Positions 22,130 through 30,904 of a stretch of 64,000 bases of DNA are shown here, piece by piece. The DNA is taken from the NCBI GenBank assembly GCA_021292165.1, contig CM037877.1, positions 207,742,715-207,806,714 on the forward strand, given 5' to 3'. This stretch comes from Shinisaurus crocodilurus. Its lineage: Eukaryota > Chordata > Lepidosauria > Squamata > Shinisauridae. Positions within the stretch are counted from its first letter, which is position 1. Each line of letters starts with the position of its first letter. The translations under genes were made by a program, and so were the position numbers. Below the pieces are notes generated by a model. It saw only the letters and a list, made by a program, of their open reading frames with translations, was not told where the DNA came from and did not search any database.

Positions 22130-22480
22130 TTAGCCTGCCTTTCCTTGAAGGAGCTGAGGGCAACAACATGGTTCTCCCACTCCCCATTTTGCCCTCCCAA
22201 CAACCCTGTGAAGTAGGTCAGGCTGAGACAGTGACTAGCTGAAACCAACCCAGTGAGCTCTGTGATTGAGTGAGGATTTGAATGTGGATCTACCCAGTCC
22301 TAATTTCATACTCTAACCCAGGCTTCCTGAACCTGGTGGCCTCCAGATGTGTTGGACAGCAACCCCCACAGTTCCCATGCTGGCTGGGAATTATGGGAGT
22401 TGCCGTCTAACACATCTGGAGGGTGCCAGGTGGGGAAGGCTGCTCTAATCACTATACCACATCACACTCTCACTGAAATC
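22130..22480 (-). mobile_element. tRNA-headed MIR-like SINE, split by a family A MITE
   Basis: Reverse-orientation words CAACAACCCTGTGAAGTAGG and CTAATTTCATACTCTAACC mark the CORE body and the tRNA head. The head continues after the MITE with ATCACTATACCACAT. Removing 22319-22442 plus one TSD restores a continuous SINE head. Confidence 0.82.
22319..22442. mobile_element. Palindromic hAT MITE, family A, inserted in SINE head
   Basis: The ends CAGGCTTCCTGAACCTGGTG and the matching GGGGAAGGCTG are paired. TSD CTCTAACC/CTCTAATC (22311-22318 and 22443-22450). The insertion point lies within the SINE, so the MITE is the younger of the two. Confidence 0.9.
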
Positions 22481-22978
22481 TTAAAGCATGCTGTTGCCCA
22501 CGTGCCTGAATCCTCTCTCTTTTCCATTCACCCATTTGTCCCCAGCTTGAGGACAAGAGTGGGCACTGCCAAGCAACCCATCTGTCTTATATTCTGTCTC
22601 AGCTACACTTGGGAAGTCTGAAAGACTTGTTTTCTTGCCTCCAAGAGCTCACTGTGGCAAAACCTCGGAACGTCTGACTCAAACAACCCACCGGTGTTCC
22701 AGCTTCCCCTGCAAGCCAAAGCCACCACTTTCTGGAAATAAATGAATACAGCACAAGAAGAGGCCTATCAGGCAGGGAAACACCTTTTAAGTTTTGTTCA
22801 TGCTTATGGGGTTGTGTGTGTGTGTGTGGGGGGGGGGGCTGCTGCTGTACTTACTTGTGTAGAAAAAGGACTCATGTGAAGTCCCTGAGAGGGATCACAC
22901 GACACTTCAAGGAGATTGTTTGTGTTTTCTACGATAGCCCCAGGAAAAAAACCCCACAATCCCCCATTTATACGATCA

Positions 22979-23054
22979 TGCCTCCTCCTCCTCCTCCTCC
23001 TCCTCCTCCTCCTCCTCCTCCTCCTCCTCCTCCTCTCTCCTCTTCTTCTTCATG
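22979..23054. repeat. (CCT)n tract
   Basis: About twenty CCT units followed by CTT interruptions; produces poly-Pro and poly-Leu frames. Confidence 0.95.
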
Positions 23055-23059
23055 GTCTT

Positions 23060-23645
23060 TCTCTATGCCAGCATTGTTTTCATAAGCTCCCTGTGGGTCC
23101 TCCCGCTCACGTCAGGTATCCCAGTGTCCATTGCGCACAATTCCCTGTCCCAGGGTCTCCCGCTTCCCTACAACGTCTGCAGCTGCTACACTATTTGTCC
23201 ATCTTGATCACGTTGCACGTCCCTCTTTGCACAGGTTTAACCCTCTGCTTGCCTCCAACTGAAGCGGCACGAATGAACTTAAATCAACCCACACCCCCTC
23301 CCCCCGTCTCCTCAGCAAGCCGTGGCCACATCACGCTGGCTGCAAATGCTCTTCTGCTCCCCACTGCTACATAGAAACATGGCAGAGCAGGAGCTAGAGA
23401 GAGCCAAGGTCAAACTTGACCGCAACTGCACAAACAACAGTGAAACAATTCCTCAGGTGGCCATCTTAGAGAGGAGAAAATTTGACGGGGTCAGTTACTT
23501 TACAACAGCCAGTTAAAGTGAGGGAGCCCTCGACGAATGTGTTGCTAGGCAGAGTTTGGAGAATGGAGCGGTGAGATAGAGAGGACTTGGATTCTCCCCT
23601 TTGGCCACAGGGCTCTATGGTTTTTGGTTGAAAACCACAATAGAA
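23060..23645. other. No recognised feature
   Basis: C-rich sequence; the long frame at 22916-23374 begins in the CCT tract and has no family resemblance. Confidence 0.35.
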
Positions 23646-23649
23646 GTGA

Positions 23650-23862
23650 TATCCTCCTAGGTTCATACGGTCAGAAAAACCAAGATACGATAAGAAAACC
23701 ATAGATCATATTGTTGTTTTCTATTGTGGTTTTTTTGTGCAAAATTTATCATGGTAAAGTAAGTAACACGACCGTGTTCATACGACCGTGAAAACCACGA
23801 ATGAAGAAAAACCATGAACGATGGCCGTGGTTCACGGTCATATGAACCCAGTCCCTCCCTAG
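23650..23862. mobile_element. TIR element with GGTTCATA ends
   Basis: The left CTAGGTTCATACGGTC pairs with the right GGTCATATGAACCCAG. The interior has paired AAAACCA and TGGTTTT words and a second CGTGTTCATACGACCGTG near 23772. No coding content; TSD not resolved. Confidence 0.6.
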
Positions 23863-24192
23863 CAGATCTGTTTTAACTGCTTCTTCCCACAAATAGCTCT
23901 GTCAGTAGCAGTGCCCAGTGCCTGCTAACCACTGGGGTTCAGAGCAAGAACTAGAGGGAGCCATCTGCTCTCAAGCCTCCTCCAGCCATTAAAGCAGAAC
24001 CACTAGGTATGATGGACATGATCCCGCCATAGTTCAGATTTATTTATTTATTTTATTTAAAATGATTTTTAGGCTGCCTTTAAAGGTAGAACCCACTCAA
24101 GGCAGCATACGAGATGCAAACAATACAAAACCATGCAAAACAAATAGAATAGAAAATAAATCAAAAATTACTCAATTAAAAAGGTTATAAAA

Positions 24193-24232
24193 CAGGGGTA
24201 GAAAACCTTTTTGGGCCTCTAGCCTTGCTATT

Positions 24233-24269
<37 letters not shown>

Positions 24270-24408
24270 CTTTTGACTAGCCAGGCCCCCATGGCAGCCA
24301 TTATGTAACTGGCCACATCCTCCATTGGAGCCATTTTGTGGTGGTGCCCACAGCGGTTTCTCAAATTCCCAAATGTGACCAAGGGTCCAAAAGGGTTGGG
24401 GAGCCCTG
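24193..24408. mobile_element. hAT element with CAGGGGTAGAAAACC ends
   Basis: CAGGGGTAGAAAACCTTTTT at the left pairs with AAAAGGGTTGGGGAGCCCTG-type words at the right. It contains a CA tract (24236-24268). The left flank is L2 and the right flank is hAT H1, so the expected TSD is absent and the junction is rearranged. Confidence 0.62.
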
Positions 24409-24695
24409 CTCTGTTTGAAGGGCCGTCCTCCAGTTCCAGTTTAAAGATAAGCCATAAGAATAGTTGCCCATCAACAGCAGCGGGACAGCAGACACACAGG
24501 TCTCCTGGTCGCAGTCTCCGACAGTCTGGTGAGATGTACTGTGTGTCTATTAAAATCTTAATAATCACTTCTCAATTTGCATCTCTATATAAAAATTAGC
24601 ACATGCAAATGTTATGCAAATCACTGTCCCCTTTTGTCCACTTTTTTGGTGACACATTTCCTCTTTTCGGGTGATTCATAAATGGCCACTGTAGA
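24409..24695. mobile_element. hAT family H1, partial copy
   Basis: CAGCAGCGGGACAGCAGAC, GCACATGCAAATGTTATGCA and the closing GATTCATAAATGGCCAC match the right two thirds of the H1 family (44062-44445). Confidence 0.75.
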
Positions 24696-24846
24696 TAACC
24701 CCAATAAAACCTGCAGCCCACAGACTATGGAAGGGCCAGTGAAAAGGGCCAAGTGGGACTTCAGAGCTTCCCTGAAGACTTGTTAAGAAGGGACTTGATG
24801 GACCCCTGTTGGAAGCCGATTCCAGAGCCATTGGGCCCAAAGCCCC

Positions 24847-25018
24847 TGGGTATGATGGGCATGATCCAGCTATAGTTAAGCACTTTTAAGTCACATTGAT
24901 TTCAGAAGATATTCAACCATGTGCTTAGAAGATATTTAACCATGTGCTTAAGTCTCCTACTGAATTCAGTGGGACTTAAATGTGTGTAACCATGGCTGGA
25001 TCATGCCCATCATACCCA
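24847..25018. mobile_element. Foldback element with GGGTATGATGGGCATGATCC arms
   Basis: GGGTATGATGGGCATGATCC at 24847 is answered by its exact reverse complement near 24991-25010, with AAGCACTTTTAAGTC and GACTTAAATGTGTG words paired inside. A third, directly oriented copy of the arm lies left of the L2 block near 24006. Confidence 0.6.
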
Positions 25019-25019
25019 G

Positions 25020-25920
25020 TGGCTCTGTTTCCATTGAAATCAGTGCAACTGAACAGAAATGTAGCGGGATTGTACTCAGTGACACAAGTGAAATCTAGTA
25101 TTCTGGGACAAATGAACAGGGATGACTGGGGGGGGGGGTCCAAGTGCAAAGAGCTACTGATGACATTTGAGTCTGAACAAGTCCCAATTTCACTGGAAAA
25201 ACCTCTACTGAAATTAACCTTCTGTCTGAAACTCCTTTCCCTGGGTGCTTCCAGATGAGGCTTTTATCCTGCAGTCACCCTGCCTCAAGTGCGGAATGTT
25301 ACACGTGGTTCAGATGATGATGTCTTCCATCTGTAATCCTCCCATCTGTTCCCATTCATTCTTTCATCTTTTTTTTTTTTTAACCAGGAAAAAAAAAGAT
25401 GTTAAGGAGGCGAAGACGGAACAGGTGCACAATGCCCTTTGATAGGTAGCGCAAGGAGCCCTCCGTCTGGACACACACACACACACCCTTATCTAAAAAG
25501 GACATGCTTCGATTTAAAAGTCAGTAAGTGGTAAGTCATACTGTGAACAGATATAGATTATATATAAAATAGATTCCCTTTTGCAGTGATACTGATGACT
25601 CAACATACTTAACCTAAAGAGATGGTGGCAGGATTGGTAGGAGGCCAAAATGACCCAATTTCCTTTATATTGTTGTAAATCCTGAATGATTCTTTAATTA
25701 AATGCTTCGGTGCCCTTGTATGTGCCCAAATGCTTAAGACAGGGAGAGGGGGGAGGGAGGAAAGGAGAGAGAAGTCTGAGCCACTTAAGGCTCTTTAAAT
25801 TCTCTTGGGCTTTCAGATCTGGGCATCTCATAAATATGTATTAAAGCCAAGCTTGTCAGCTCTTCTAAGTGGAAGGCTGCAGTAACAAGCCGCCATGTGA
25901 AGGAACGGAAGCCACAGTTC
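25020..25920. other. No gene seen; short CA run at 25471-25486
   Basis: The part at 25600-25900 has no repeat words and contains TTTAATTAAAT; regulatory function is possible but unproven. Confidence 0.3.
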
Positions 25921-25927
25921 AGGCCTA

Positions 25928-26100
25928 TGTATCTTAAGTTAGAAGTTAGTGCCACTGAATTCAGTAGGATTTACTCCCAAGTAAGTGTGCATAAGTTTCC
26001 AGCCTTAGGTGCAATCTTATACACACTTACCTGGGAGTCAGTGCCATTGAATTCAAAGGGACTTACCTCTGCTCTGAGTAGACATGCATAAGATTGTACT
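25928..26100. repeat. Two adjacent family C short elements
   Basis: ACTGAATTCAGTAGGATTTA then TACTCCCAAGTAAGTGTGCA, followed by an inverted relative (ACACACTTACCTGGGAGTCA) ending in GACATGCATAAGATTG. Confidence 0.5.
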
Positions 26101-26122
26101 GTTAATTCACAAAGAATTGGAG

Positions 26123-26238
26123 CAAGGGTAGGGAACCTGTGACACAGCAGATGTTGCTGGACTACAACTCCCATCATCCCTGACCATGGGAGTTGAAGTC
26201 CAGCAACATCTGCAGGGCCACAATGTTCCCCAGCCCTG
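26123..26238. mobile_element. Palindromic hAT MITE, family A
   Basis: Ends CAAGGGTAGGGAACC and GTTCCCCAGCCCTG; arms contain GATGTTGCTGGACTACAACT and its inverse. TSD AATTGGAG/AAATAGAG (6 of 8). Confidence 0.83.
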
Positions 26239-26311
26239 AAATAGAGAATAGAATGTATATAGTGCACAAGGCATCAGGTTGTTCATTAGCTTATCAGCCC
26301 TTCACCTAGGA

Positions 26312-26446
26312 CAGGGGTGACTAAAGTGTGGCCCACAAATTTTTTGGCGTAAAACTCCCACCACTCCTCACCTTTGACTCTGCTGGCTAGGGCTCATGGG
26401 AGTTGTAGGCCAAAACATCTGCAGGGCCACAAGTTGCCCACCCCTG
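26312..26446. mobile_element. Palindromic hAT MITE, family A
   Basis: Ends CAGGGGTGACTAAAG and AGTTGCCCACCCCTG. TSD ACCTAGGA/ACCTATGA (26304-26311 and 26447-26454, 7 of 8). Confidence 0.86.
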
Positions 26447-26486
26447 ACCTATGATCTCTATCTGCACAATCAGCTAATTGTACAGT

Positions 26487-26628
26487 AAGAATGCAATCCT
26501 ATGCATGTTTAGACAGAATGAAAGCCTACAACGCCCAGCATGCCCCAGCCAGTCATGCTGGCTGGGGCATGTTGGGAGTTGTAGGCCTTTTTTTCTGTCT
26601 AAACATGCATAGGGTTGGGCCTTAAGTG
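26487..26628. mobile_element. Palindromic MITE, family B
   Basis: The ends TAAGAATGCAATCCTATGCA and the matching TGCATAGGGTTGGGCCTTA enclose arms with GTTTAGACAG, CCTACAACGCCCAGCATGCC and their inverses, close to a perfect hairpin. Related copies at 29367-29467 and 59855-59990. TAA/TTA flanks hint at PIF-Harbinger; not proven. Confidence 0.75.
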
Positions 26629-26634
26629 CACTTG

Positions 26635-27160
26635 TTCCTTGTTTGTAGAGCATAGCCCTCACATTTTATTGGAAGGCTGGACTTTGTTACACAGCAAATG
26701 GCATGTTCTGAATAGGATTGCCATCTTTCTGTGCAGACCTTGTACTTCTGATGCTCAAGCATTTAGCTTGAGAATTTAGCTAAATTTAGCTTCTCCTAGC
26801 ATGGAGATTAGGAAGGGAATCTTTCCCCACAACTTAAGTCCTGGATGCCAGCATGTGGCTGCTATGTGCACCCATAACACTGTCATAACCTTTAACACCA
26901 TCAAGAAGCCTAGACAATTTTTGAAAAGGGGAAAGGATGGAAACCCTCTTCCCATGCACTCAAAATATCATGTTTTGTACTTGGGAAAATACAGATCGTA
27001 TATTCAGCGCCATGTTTCCTGGATGGAATGTGGTTATGAAAGTGGAACAGGGAAGCCTGGGGGGGGGGGGGGTGCCAGATGATGTCACCATCCCTGCTAA
27101 TACAAAAAAAAAATAAAAAAAAAAAATCCAGTGCTTCGACTCTGTGAGCCCTGGCTCCAC
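26635..27160. other. No gene seen; G-run and A-rich run near 27060-27126
   Basis: Homopolymer runs only; no coding or mobile signature. Confidence 0.35.
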
Positions 27161-27164
27161 TGCA

Positions 27165-27295
27165 ACACTTAGTAGCAGTGGGTGGGAAAGACCTCTGCCT
27201 CAGACCCCAGAGAGCTGTTGCCAGTAGACAACTGTGTACGGACAAGTAATCTGACCTGTCTGGTATAAGGAAAGGGAGCTTCCTATGTTTCTTGA
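27165..27295 (+). mobile_element. tRNA-Ala-headed SINE, 3' half
   Basis: TGGGAAAGACCTCTGCCTCA and CCCAGAGAGCTGTTGCCAGT followed by a degenerate CR1-type tail. The tRNA head is missing. Confidence 0.65.
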
Positions 27296-27599
27296 GAGAG
27301 TGATGTCAGCAGCTTTTAAGAGTAAGCCTTCCAAAGCAGGGTGCAGCATAATGGCAGTCCAGTAGAGGGAGCAGAGGCACTGCTTCCAGGTAGCATTCAA
27401 AGGGATTTCCACACTGAAAACCAGGGCCGGATTAAGAGCATTATGGGCCTGGTGCTGAGGATTTTGGTGGGCCTTTTTATGGAAATAAATAAAATGAAGA
27501 CGCAATTTTATATTAAAACAAATTAAATATTTTAATTACCATTAAAGTGCCAAAACAGAAACATATTGAAAATATTTCTTTTTTTGTAAACAATAAGCT

Positions 27600-27740
27600 T
27601 GTTAACTCAAGTAAAACCTGATGGAAGTGGGCAGTGTCCGTGAAAGCTTATGTCAGAATGAATGTGTTGGTCTTTAGGGTACCACAAGACTCTCTTGTTG
27701 TTCTTGCTGCAATAGACTAACACAGCCCACCCCTTCGGGA
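27600..27740. repeat. Dispersed sauropsid repeat fragment
   Basis: Words CCGTGAAAGCTTATG, GGTACCACAAGACTC and CAATAGACTAACACAGC resemble an ancient repeat common in turtles and other reptiles. Recognised from general knowledge; class not certain. Confidence 0.45.
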
Positions 27741-27862
27741 ATTATGCAGACTGTTAGGCAACAATGTACACGAACCGAGCTCTTACTCAGCTGCCCCCCC
27801 CCACGTGCTGTATGGAGAGAATGCTATTGACCTGCCTTACAGGGTTGATGTAAGGATTACAA

Positions 27863-27960
27863 CAGGGGTCCTCAAACTTTTTAAACAGGGGGCCAGTTCA
27901 TTGTCTCTCAGACTGTTGGGGGACCGGACTATAGTTTAAAAAAAAAAAAAGAACGAATGG
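27863..27960. mobile_element. Single end of another hAT element
   Basis: CAGGGGTCCTCAAACTTTTT followed by GGGGACCGGACTATAGTTT is typical of a hAT left end. No matching right end was found within the larger element. Confidence 0.5.
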
Positions 27961-28064
27961 ATCAAGTAAAAAAAAAGGACCTGGGTCATTTTTTTTCACT
28001 TGATAGGGGTGATTTTTTTTTCTTAAATGGAAAGTTATTATAAATTAATTATAATGTTAACAAG

Positions 28065-28529
28065 TGATTAAATGGAGGATGGAATGTTATTTTGATGGCA
28101 AAAGTGGGTAGAAATTAATGATTTATTTATTTATTTATTCCATTTATACCCCGCTCTTCAGCCAGAAAAGGCTCTCAGAGCGGTTTACACAGATTACCGG
28201 TAATAATAAGACATTCCCTACCCTCAGGCTCACAATCTAAAAGACGTGACACAAAAGGAAAAGGGATTGGGGGGGGGGAGGAGGAAGAATGCCAAACATT
28301 ATATTGGTGCCTGAGTTTGGCATTCTTCCTCCTCCCTCCCAATCCCTTTTCCTTTTGTGTCATGTCTTTTAGATTGTGAGCCTGAGGGCAGGGAATGTCT
28401 TATTATTAATCTGTGTAAGCCGCTCTGAGAGCCTTTTCTGGCTGAAGAGCGGGGTATAAATGCAATAAATAAATAAATAAATAATGATTAAATGGAGGAT
28501 GGAATTTTATTTCGATGGCAAAAGTGGGT
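28065..28529. repeat. Inverted pair of L2 tails (hairpin) inside 45-bp direct repeats
   Basis: The left arm 28121-28297 and right arm 28315-28482 are inverse copies of the same L2 3' end (TTAGATTGTGAGCCTGAGGG, then GAGCGGGGTATAAATG and a TAAATAAATA tail). They are about 95% alike by eye, with a 17-nt loop. Both tails point outward. The block is bracketed by 45-bp direct repeats (28065-28109 and 28485-28529), which begin TGATTAAATGGAGGATGGAA and differ at two positions. Confidence 0.85.
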
Positions 28530-28681
28530 TTAAAAAATAAGAATGTACTACCTTTTTTGCTGTCTAAAATTGAAATACATTATAAAAGGCTACCTACAAA
28601 TTATAAGCGCGTTTTGCTTTTGTCTGGCTGCTCTGTGTGTGTGAGTGCTTTGTGTGGGGTAAACTGAAATACATTATAAAA

Positions 28682-28845
28682 GAGTCCCTGACTCTCAGCC
28701 TAACCTACCTCACAGGGTTGTTGTGAGGATAAAATGGAGATGGAGGAGGAGGAGGAGGAGGAGGAGGACTATGTAAGTCGCCTTGGGTTCCTTGCAAGAA
28801 GTAAAAAAGGCATGATATGATGGTAATAATAAATAAACCTGGATG
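28682..28845 (+). mobile_element. MIR-like SINE, 5'-truncated
   Basis: Begins GTCCCTGACTCTCAGCCTAA and continues through CACAGGGTTGTTGTGAGGAT to a TAATAATAAATAAA tail, with an internal (GAG)n run. The tRNA head is missing. An 18-bp word TGAAATACATTATAAAAG occurs just before it and again 94 bp upstream. Confidence 0.8.
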
Positions 28846-28849
28846 CTCC

Positions 28850-29180
28850 ATGTAGCCATCATGAGTGATAGTCATCAATAGACACCTCTCCTCTATGAAG
28901 CTATCTAATGCCTATTTAAAGCTATCCAACCTAGCGGCTATCACATCTTCTGGCAGTTAATTCTATGAATTCTGAATTGTATGAAGAGGCACTTTCTACC
29001 ACCAATCCATTTCTTTGGATGATCCCACATTTTAGTATTATGAGGGAGAAAAAAAATTATCTACTTTCTCCACATCTTACATTAACTTTAGAAACCTCTG
29101 CCATATCCCCACCCTGCCCCACTGCCCAGTTGCCTCTTTTTTTCTAAATGAAGAGTCCCAAGCGCTTCAGCCTTAACACA
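28850..29180 (-). mobile_element. CR1 fragment
   Basis: The reverse complement carries CR1 C-terminal and 3' words: CTTCTGGCAGTTAATTCTAT, GGATGATCCCACATTTTAGT, TATTATGAGGGAGAAA and GAGTCCCAAGCGCTTCAGCC. Confidence 0.75.
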
Positions 29181-29225
29181 CATCACAAAATTAGTCCTGC
29201 ACCAGAAACTCTTGGGGTTATATTG

Positions 29226-29332
29226 ACAAACACAGGGTTGTTGCAAGGATAAAACAAAGAAGAGGAGGGCCATATAAGCCACCCTGGGCTCCTTGCAAGG
29301 AGGAGGGAGGGGATGGTGGGATAGAAATGCAA
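29226..29332 (+). mobile_element. MIR-like SINE 3' fragment
   Basis: AACACAGGGTTGTTGCAAGG then AGCCACCCTGGGCTCCTTGC and a short AT tail; the 3' half of the SINE family. Confidence 0.65.
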
Positions 29333-29366
29333 TGATGAATCAATTTTGCCAGTTGTTCCTTTTAGG

Positions 29367-29467
29367 GTGCAATGCATGTTAAGACAGGGAAAAAGTCCTA
29401 CATCTCCCGGGATGCCCCAGCTATCATGCTGGGAGTTGTAGGATTTTTTTCATGTCTAAACATGTAG
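29367..29467. mobile_element. Palindromic MITE, family B (worn)
   Basis: AGGGTGCAATGCATGTTAAG and TCATGTCTAAACATGTAG are paired ends; the core CCTACATCTCCCGGGATGCC and its inverse fold back. Confidence 0.65.
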
Positions 29468-29709
29468 AATATCCTGGCAAGCCTAACTGGAGGCAAGGCA
29501 CGAAGAGGTGGCTGGCAAGGAAGGAGTGGATTTCAATTCAAATGCTGCCCAGAACTGGCCCCTGCTTGATCTGCGGGGTGCGATTTCTGCAGAAGCGCTA
29601 CAGCTCGCCGAAGACCGAAAGCGCCTCCCCGGCGGAGAACGAAGGGAGGAGGCCGAGGCCTTCGGCGGCAGCTGCCCGCATCCCCCTCTGCCGCCTGCCC
29701 GTCGCTCAC
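29468..29709 (-). other. Presumed EIF2B5 intron 1 start, captured
   Basis: GC-rich sequence directly following the donor-like site, grading to average composition near 29470 where the family B MITE begins. Assigned to intron 1 only from its position. Confidence 0.5.
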
Positions 29710-29872
29710 CCGGGGCCGGTCCTGACTCCTTGGAAATGGGGAAGAAGCGGCGGTTGAAGCTGTCGGCGACCAGCACGGCCTGGAGCGGTGGAGGCGGCTC
29801 CTCTTGGGGCCCGGACCCCCGAGAGCCCCCGGACCCGGCTCCACGCTTCGCAGAGGCGCCGCGGGCCGCCAT
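29710..29872 (-). pseudogene. EIF2B5: EIF2B5 first coding exon, captured fragment
   Basis: EIF2B5 encodes the epsilon subunit of eIF2B, the guanine-nucleotide exchange factor for eIF2 in cytosolic translation initiation. The ATG at 29872 opens a frame starting [13 protein letters not shown], then [16 protein letters not shown] and [10 protein letters not shown]. The block [19 protein letters not shown] matches the vertebrate eIF2B-epsilon N-terminus, where the nucleotidyltransferase-like domain begins. A donor-like CCGG|GTGAGC follows at 29710/29709. The coding part is 163 nt. As I recall the human protein, SKDQPR then continues into the next exon; here an extra T in GAGTCAGGACC would shift the frame before the donor. 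No later EIF2B5 exon was seen leftward. The fragment lies inside a hAT element with an exact TSD, so it is read as a captured copy. The alternative, a native gene start, is judged unlikely. Confidence 0.86.
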
Positions 29873-30110
29873 CTTCTCTCACGCGCTCCTCTCTCGCTCT
29901 CACACACACACACACGCGCGCGGCGCGGCCTCCTCGGCTCGCCGCTTCCGCTTCTGGAGGAAGAGACGGTGCCTTAGAGAGGACATAGTTCAACAGAGCG
30001 CGAAAGCTGCAGGCTCGCCGCAGGAAAATGGGGCTTGTTGGTTATCCCCGAATGCAAGCGCCGTTGCTGCCGTCCGACGGGGGGGGGGGGAAATCGCCGC
30101 GTGTCCCTAT
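29873..30110 (-). promoter_or_regulatory. Captured CpG-rich promoter and 5' UTR of EIF2B5
   Basis: The minus strand upstream of the ATG is GC- and CpG-rich with a short CA/CGCG run (29903-29926). The start codon sits in AAGATGGCGGC, a YY1-type word common at housekeeping gene starts, and AGCGGAAGCGG near 29945 is an ETS-type site. It runs almost to the right terminal repeat. Whether it still starts transcription is unknown. Confidence 0.55.
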
Positions 30111-30194
30111 AATTGTGTAGGCCTATTTTCTGTTAGGGGCCTGGAGCTGGCGCTCCAACAGCCCCTAGCTTAATCCGGCCCTGCTGAAAACACA

Positions 30195-30277
30195 CCCTCA
30201 GGGGAAGCACTGACTCCTCCTTCATCTAATTCTTTAACCTATACATTTTGAGTCACCCCAAGTCCCATTCTCTCATG

Positions 30278-30313
<36 letters not shown>

Positions 30314-30740
30314 GCTTAAAAATCCCCCTAAGCAACCTATCACTTACTTGGGTAAGATCCAAGGACACCAAAGTGCCATTTCACCCACGCCTTTCCTGCA
30401 AGAAGCAAGCACCTGCTTAGGCTGCTGAACATTAAAGGCCTAATGGAAACTGAATGCCAGTGGGCCTCTGAATTCTGAGTCAAGCCCTATTCTTGAGGAT
30501 CACCTTTCATTTTTGTTTAGCCAAATGACTCCAAGGCATCTCCTCTGACTGAACAGATCTTCTCTGTACGGGTAGCATTGCAACTAATGGGTTAAAAAGA
30601 GAGAAAGCACTGAGTAAAAAGAGAACAAAATAAGTGTGATTTTTTTTTAAAAAAAACACCCCTCAATAAAGTTATGAGTTCAAGCAATTTTTGAAAGTTA
30701 TGGAAATACAGAAGAAGCTTGCCTATCAAAGATTATACAT
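30195..30740. other. No gene seen; (CA)n at 30287-30313
   Basis: Only the CA tract stands out. Confidence 0.4.
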
Positions 30741-30742
30741 AT

Positions 30743-30868
30743 TATGGGTAGGCAACCTGGTGTCCTACAGATGTGTTGGACTACAACTCCCATAAACCTC
30801 AGCCAGCATGGCCAATGGTCCAGGATTGTGGGAGTTGTAGTCTAGAACATCTGGAGGGCACCAGGTTG

Positions 30869-30878
<10 letters not shown>
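30743..30878. mobile_element. Palindromic hAT MITE, family A, beside (TA)n
   Basis: GGGTAGGCAACCTGGTGTCC pairs with GGCACCAGGTTGCCTACCC; the middle holds CCAGCATGGCCAATGG. The right end merges into a (TA)n run (30876-30900), which hides the TSD. Confidence 0.82.
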
Positions 30879-30900
<22 letters not shown>

Positions 30901-30904
30901 GCTC

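Larger units (their letters stand above)
24038..24845 (-). mobile_element. L2 LINE fragment interrupted by hAT sequence, flanked by about 31-bp direct repeats
   Basis: The L2 tail and 3' region are at 24038-24190 (same words as the 14.3-kb copy, such as GGTAGAACCCACTCA), and the coding part resumes at about 24705-24840 (GACCCCTGTTGGAAGC). The sequences flanking the whole block, near 24006-24037 and 24849-24880, share GGTATGATGG.CATGATCC and TATAGTT words. Confidence 0.72.
27422..30183. mobile_element. hAT-type element of 2,762 bp carrying captured EIF2B5 5' end
   Basis: The left end CAGGGCCGGATTAAG and the right end CTTAATCCGGCCCTG are perfect 15-bp inverted repeats, and beyond them GGGCC(T)GG words remain alike. 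The 8-mer CTGAAAAC stands directly outside both ends (27414-27421 and 30184-30191), an exact TSD of hAT length that also fits the Ac-type target pattern nTnnnnAn. No transposase frame is present. Inside, from left to right, lie a sauropsid dispersed repeat, another hAT end, an L2-tail hairpin, a SINE fragment, CR1 and SINE pieces, a family B MITE, and a GC-rich host-gene fragment that runs up to the right terminal repeat. Confidence 0.85.

Noticed and set aside
29483..29872. Intact 129-codon protein starting with the EIF2B5 N-terminus
   Set aside because: The frame past 29709 reads through a donor-like site into presumed intron sequence; the family resemblance stops at about residue 50.
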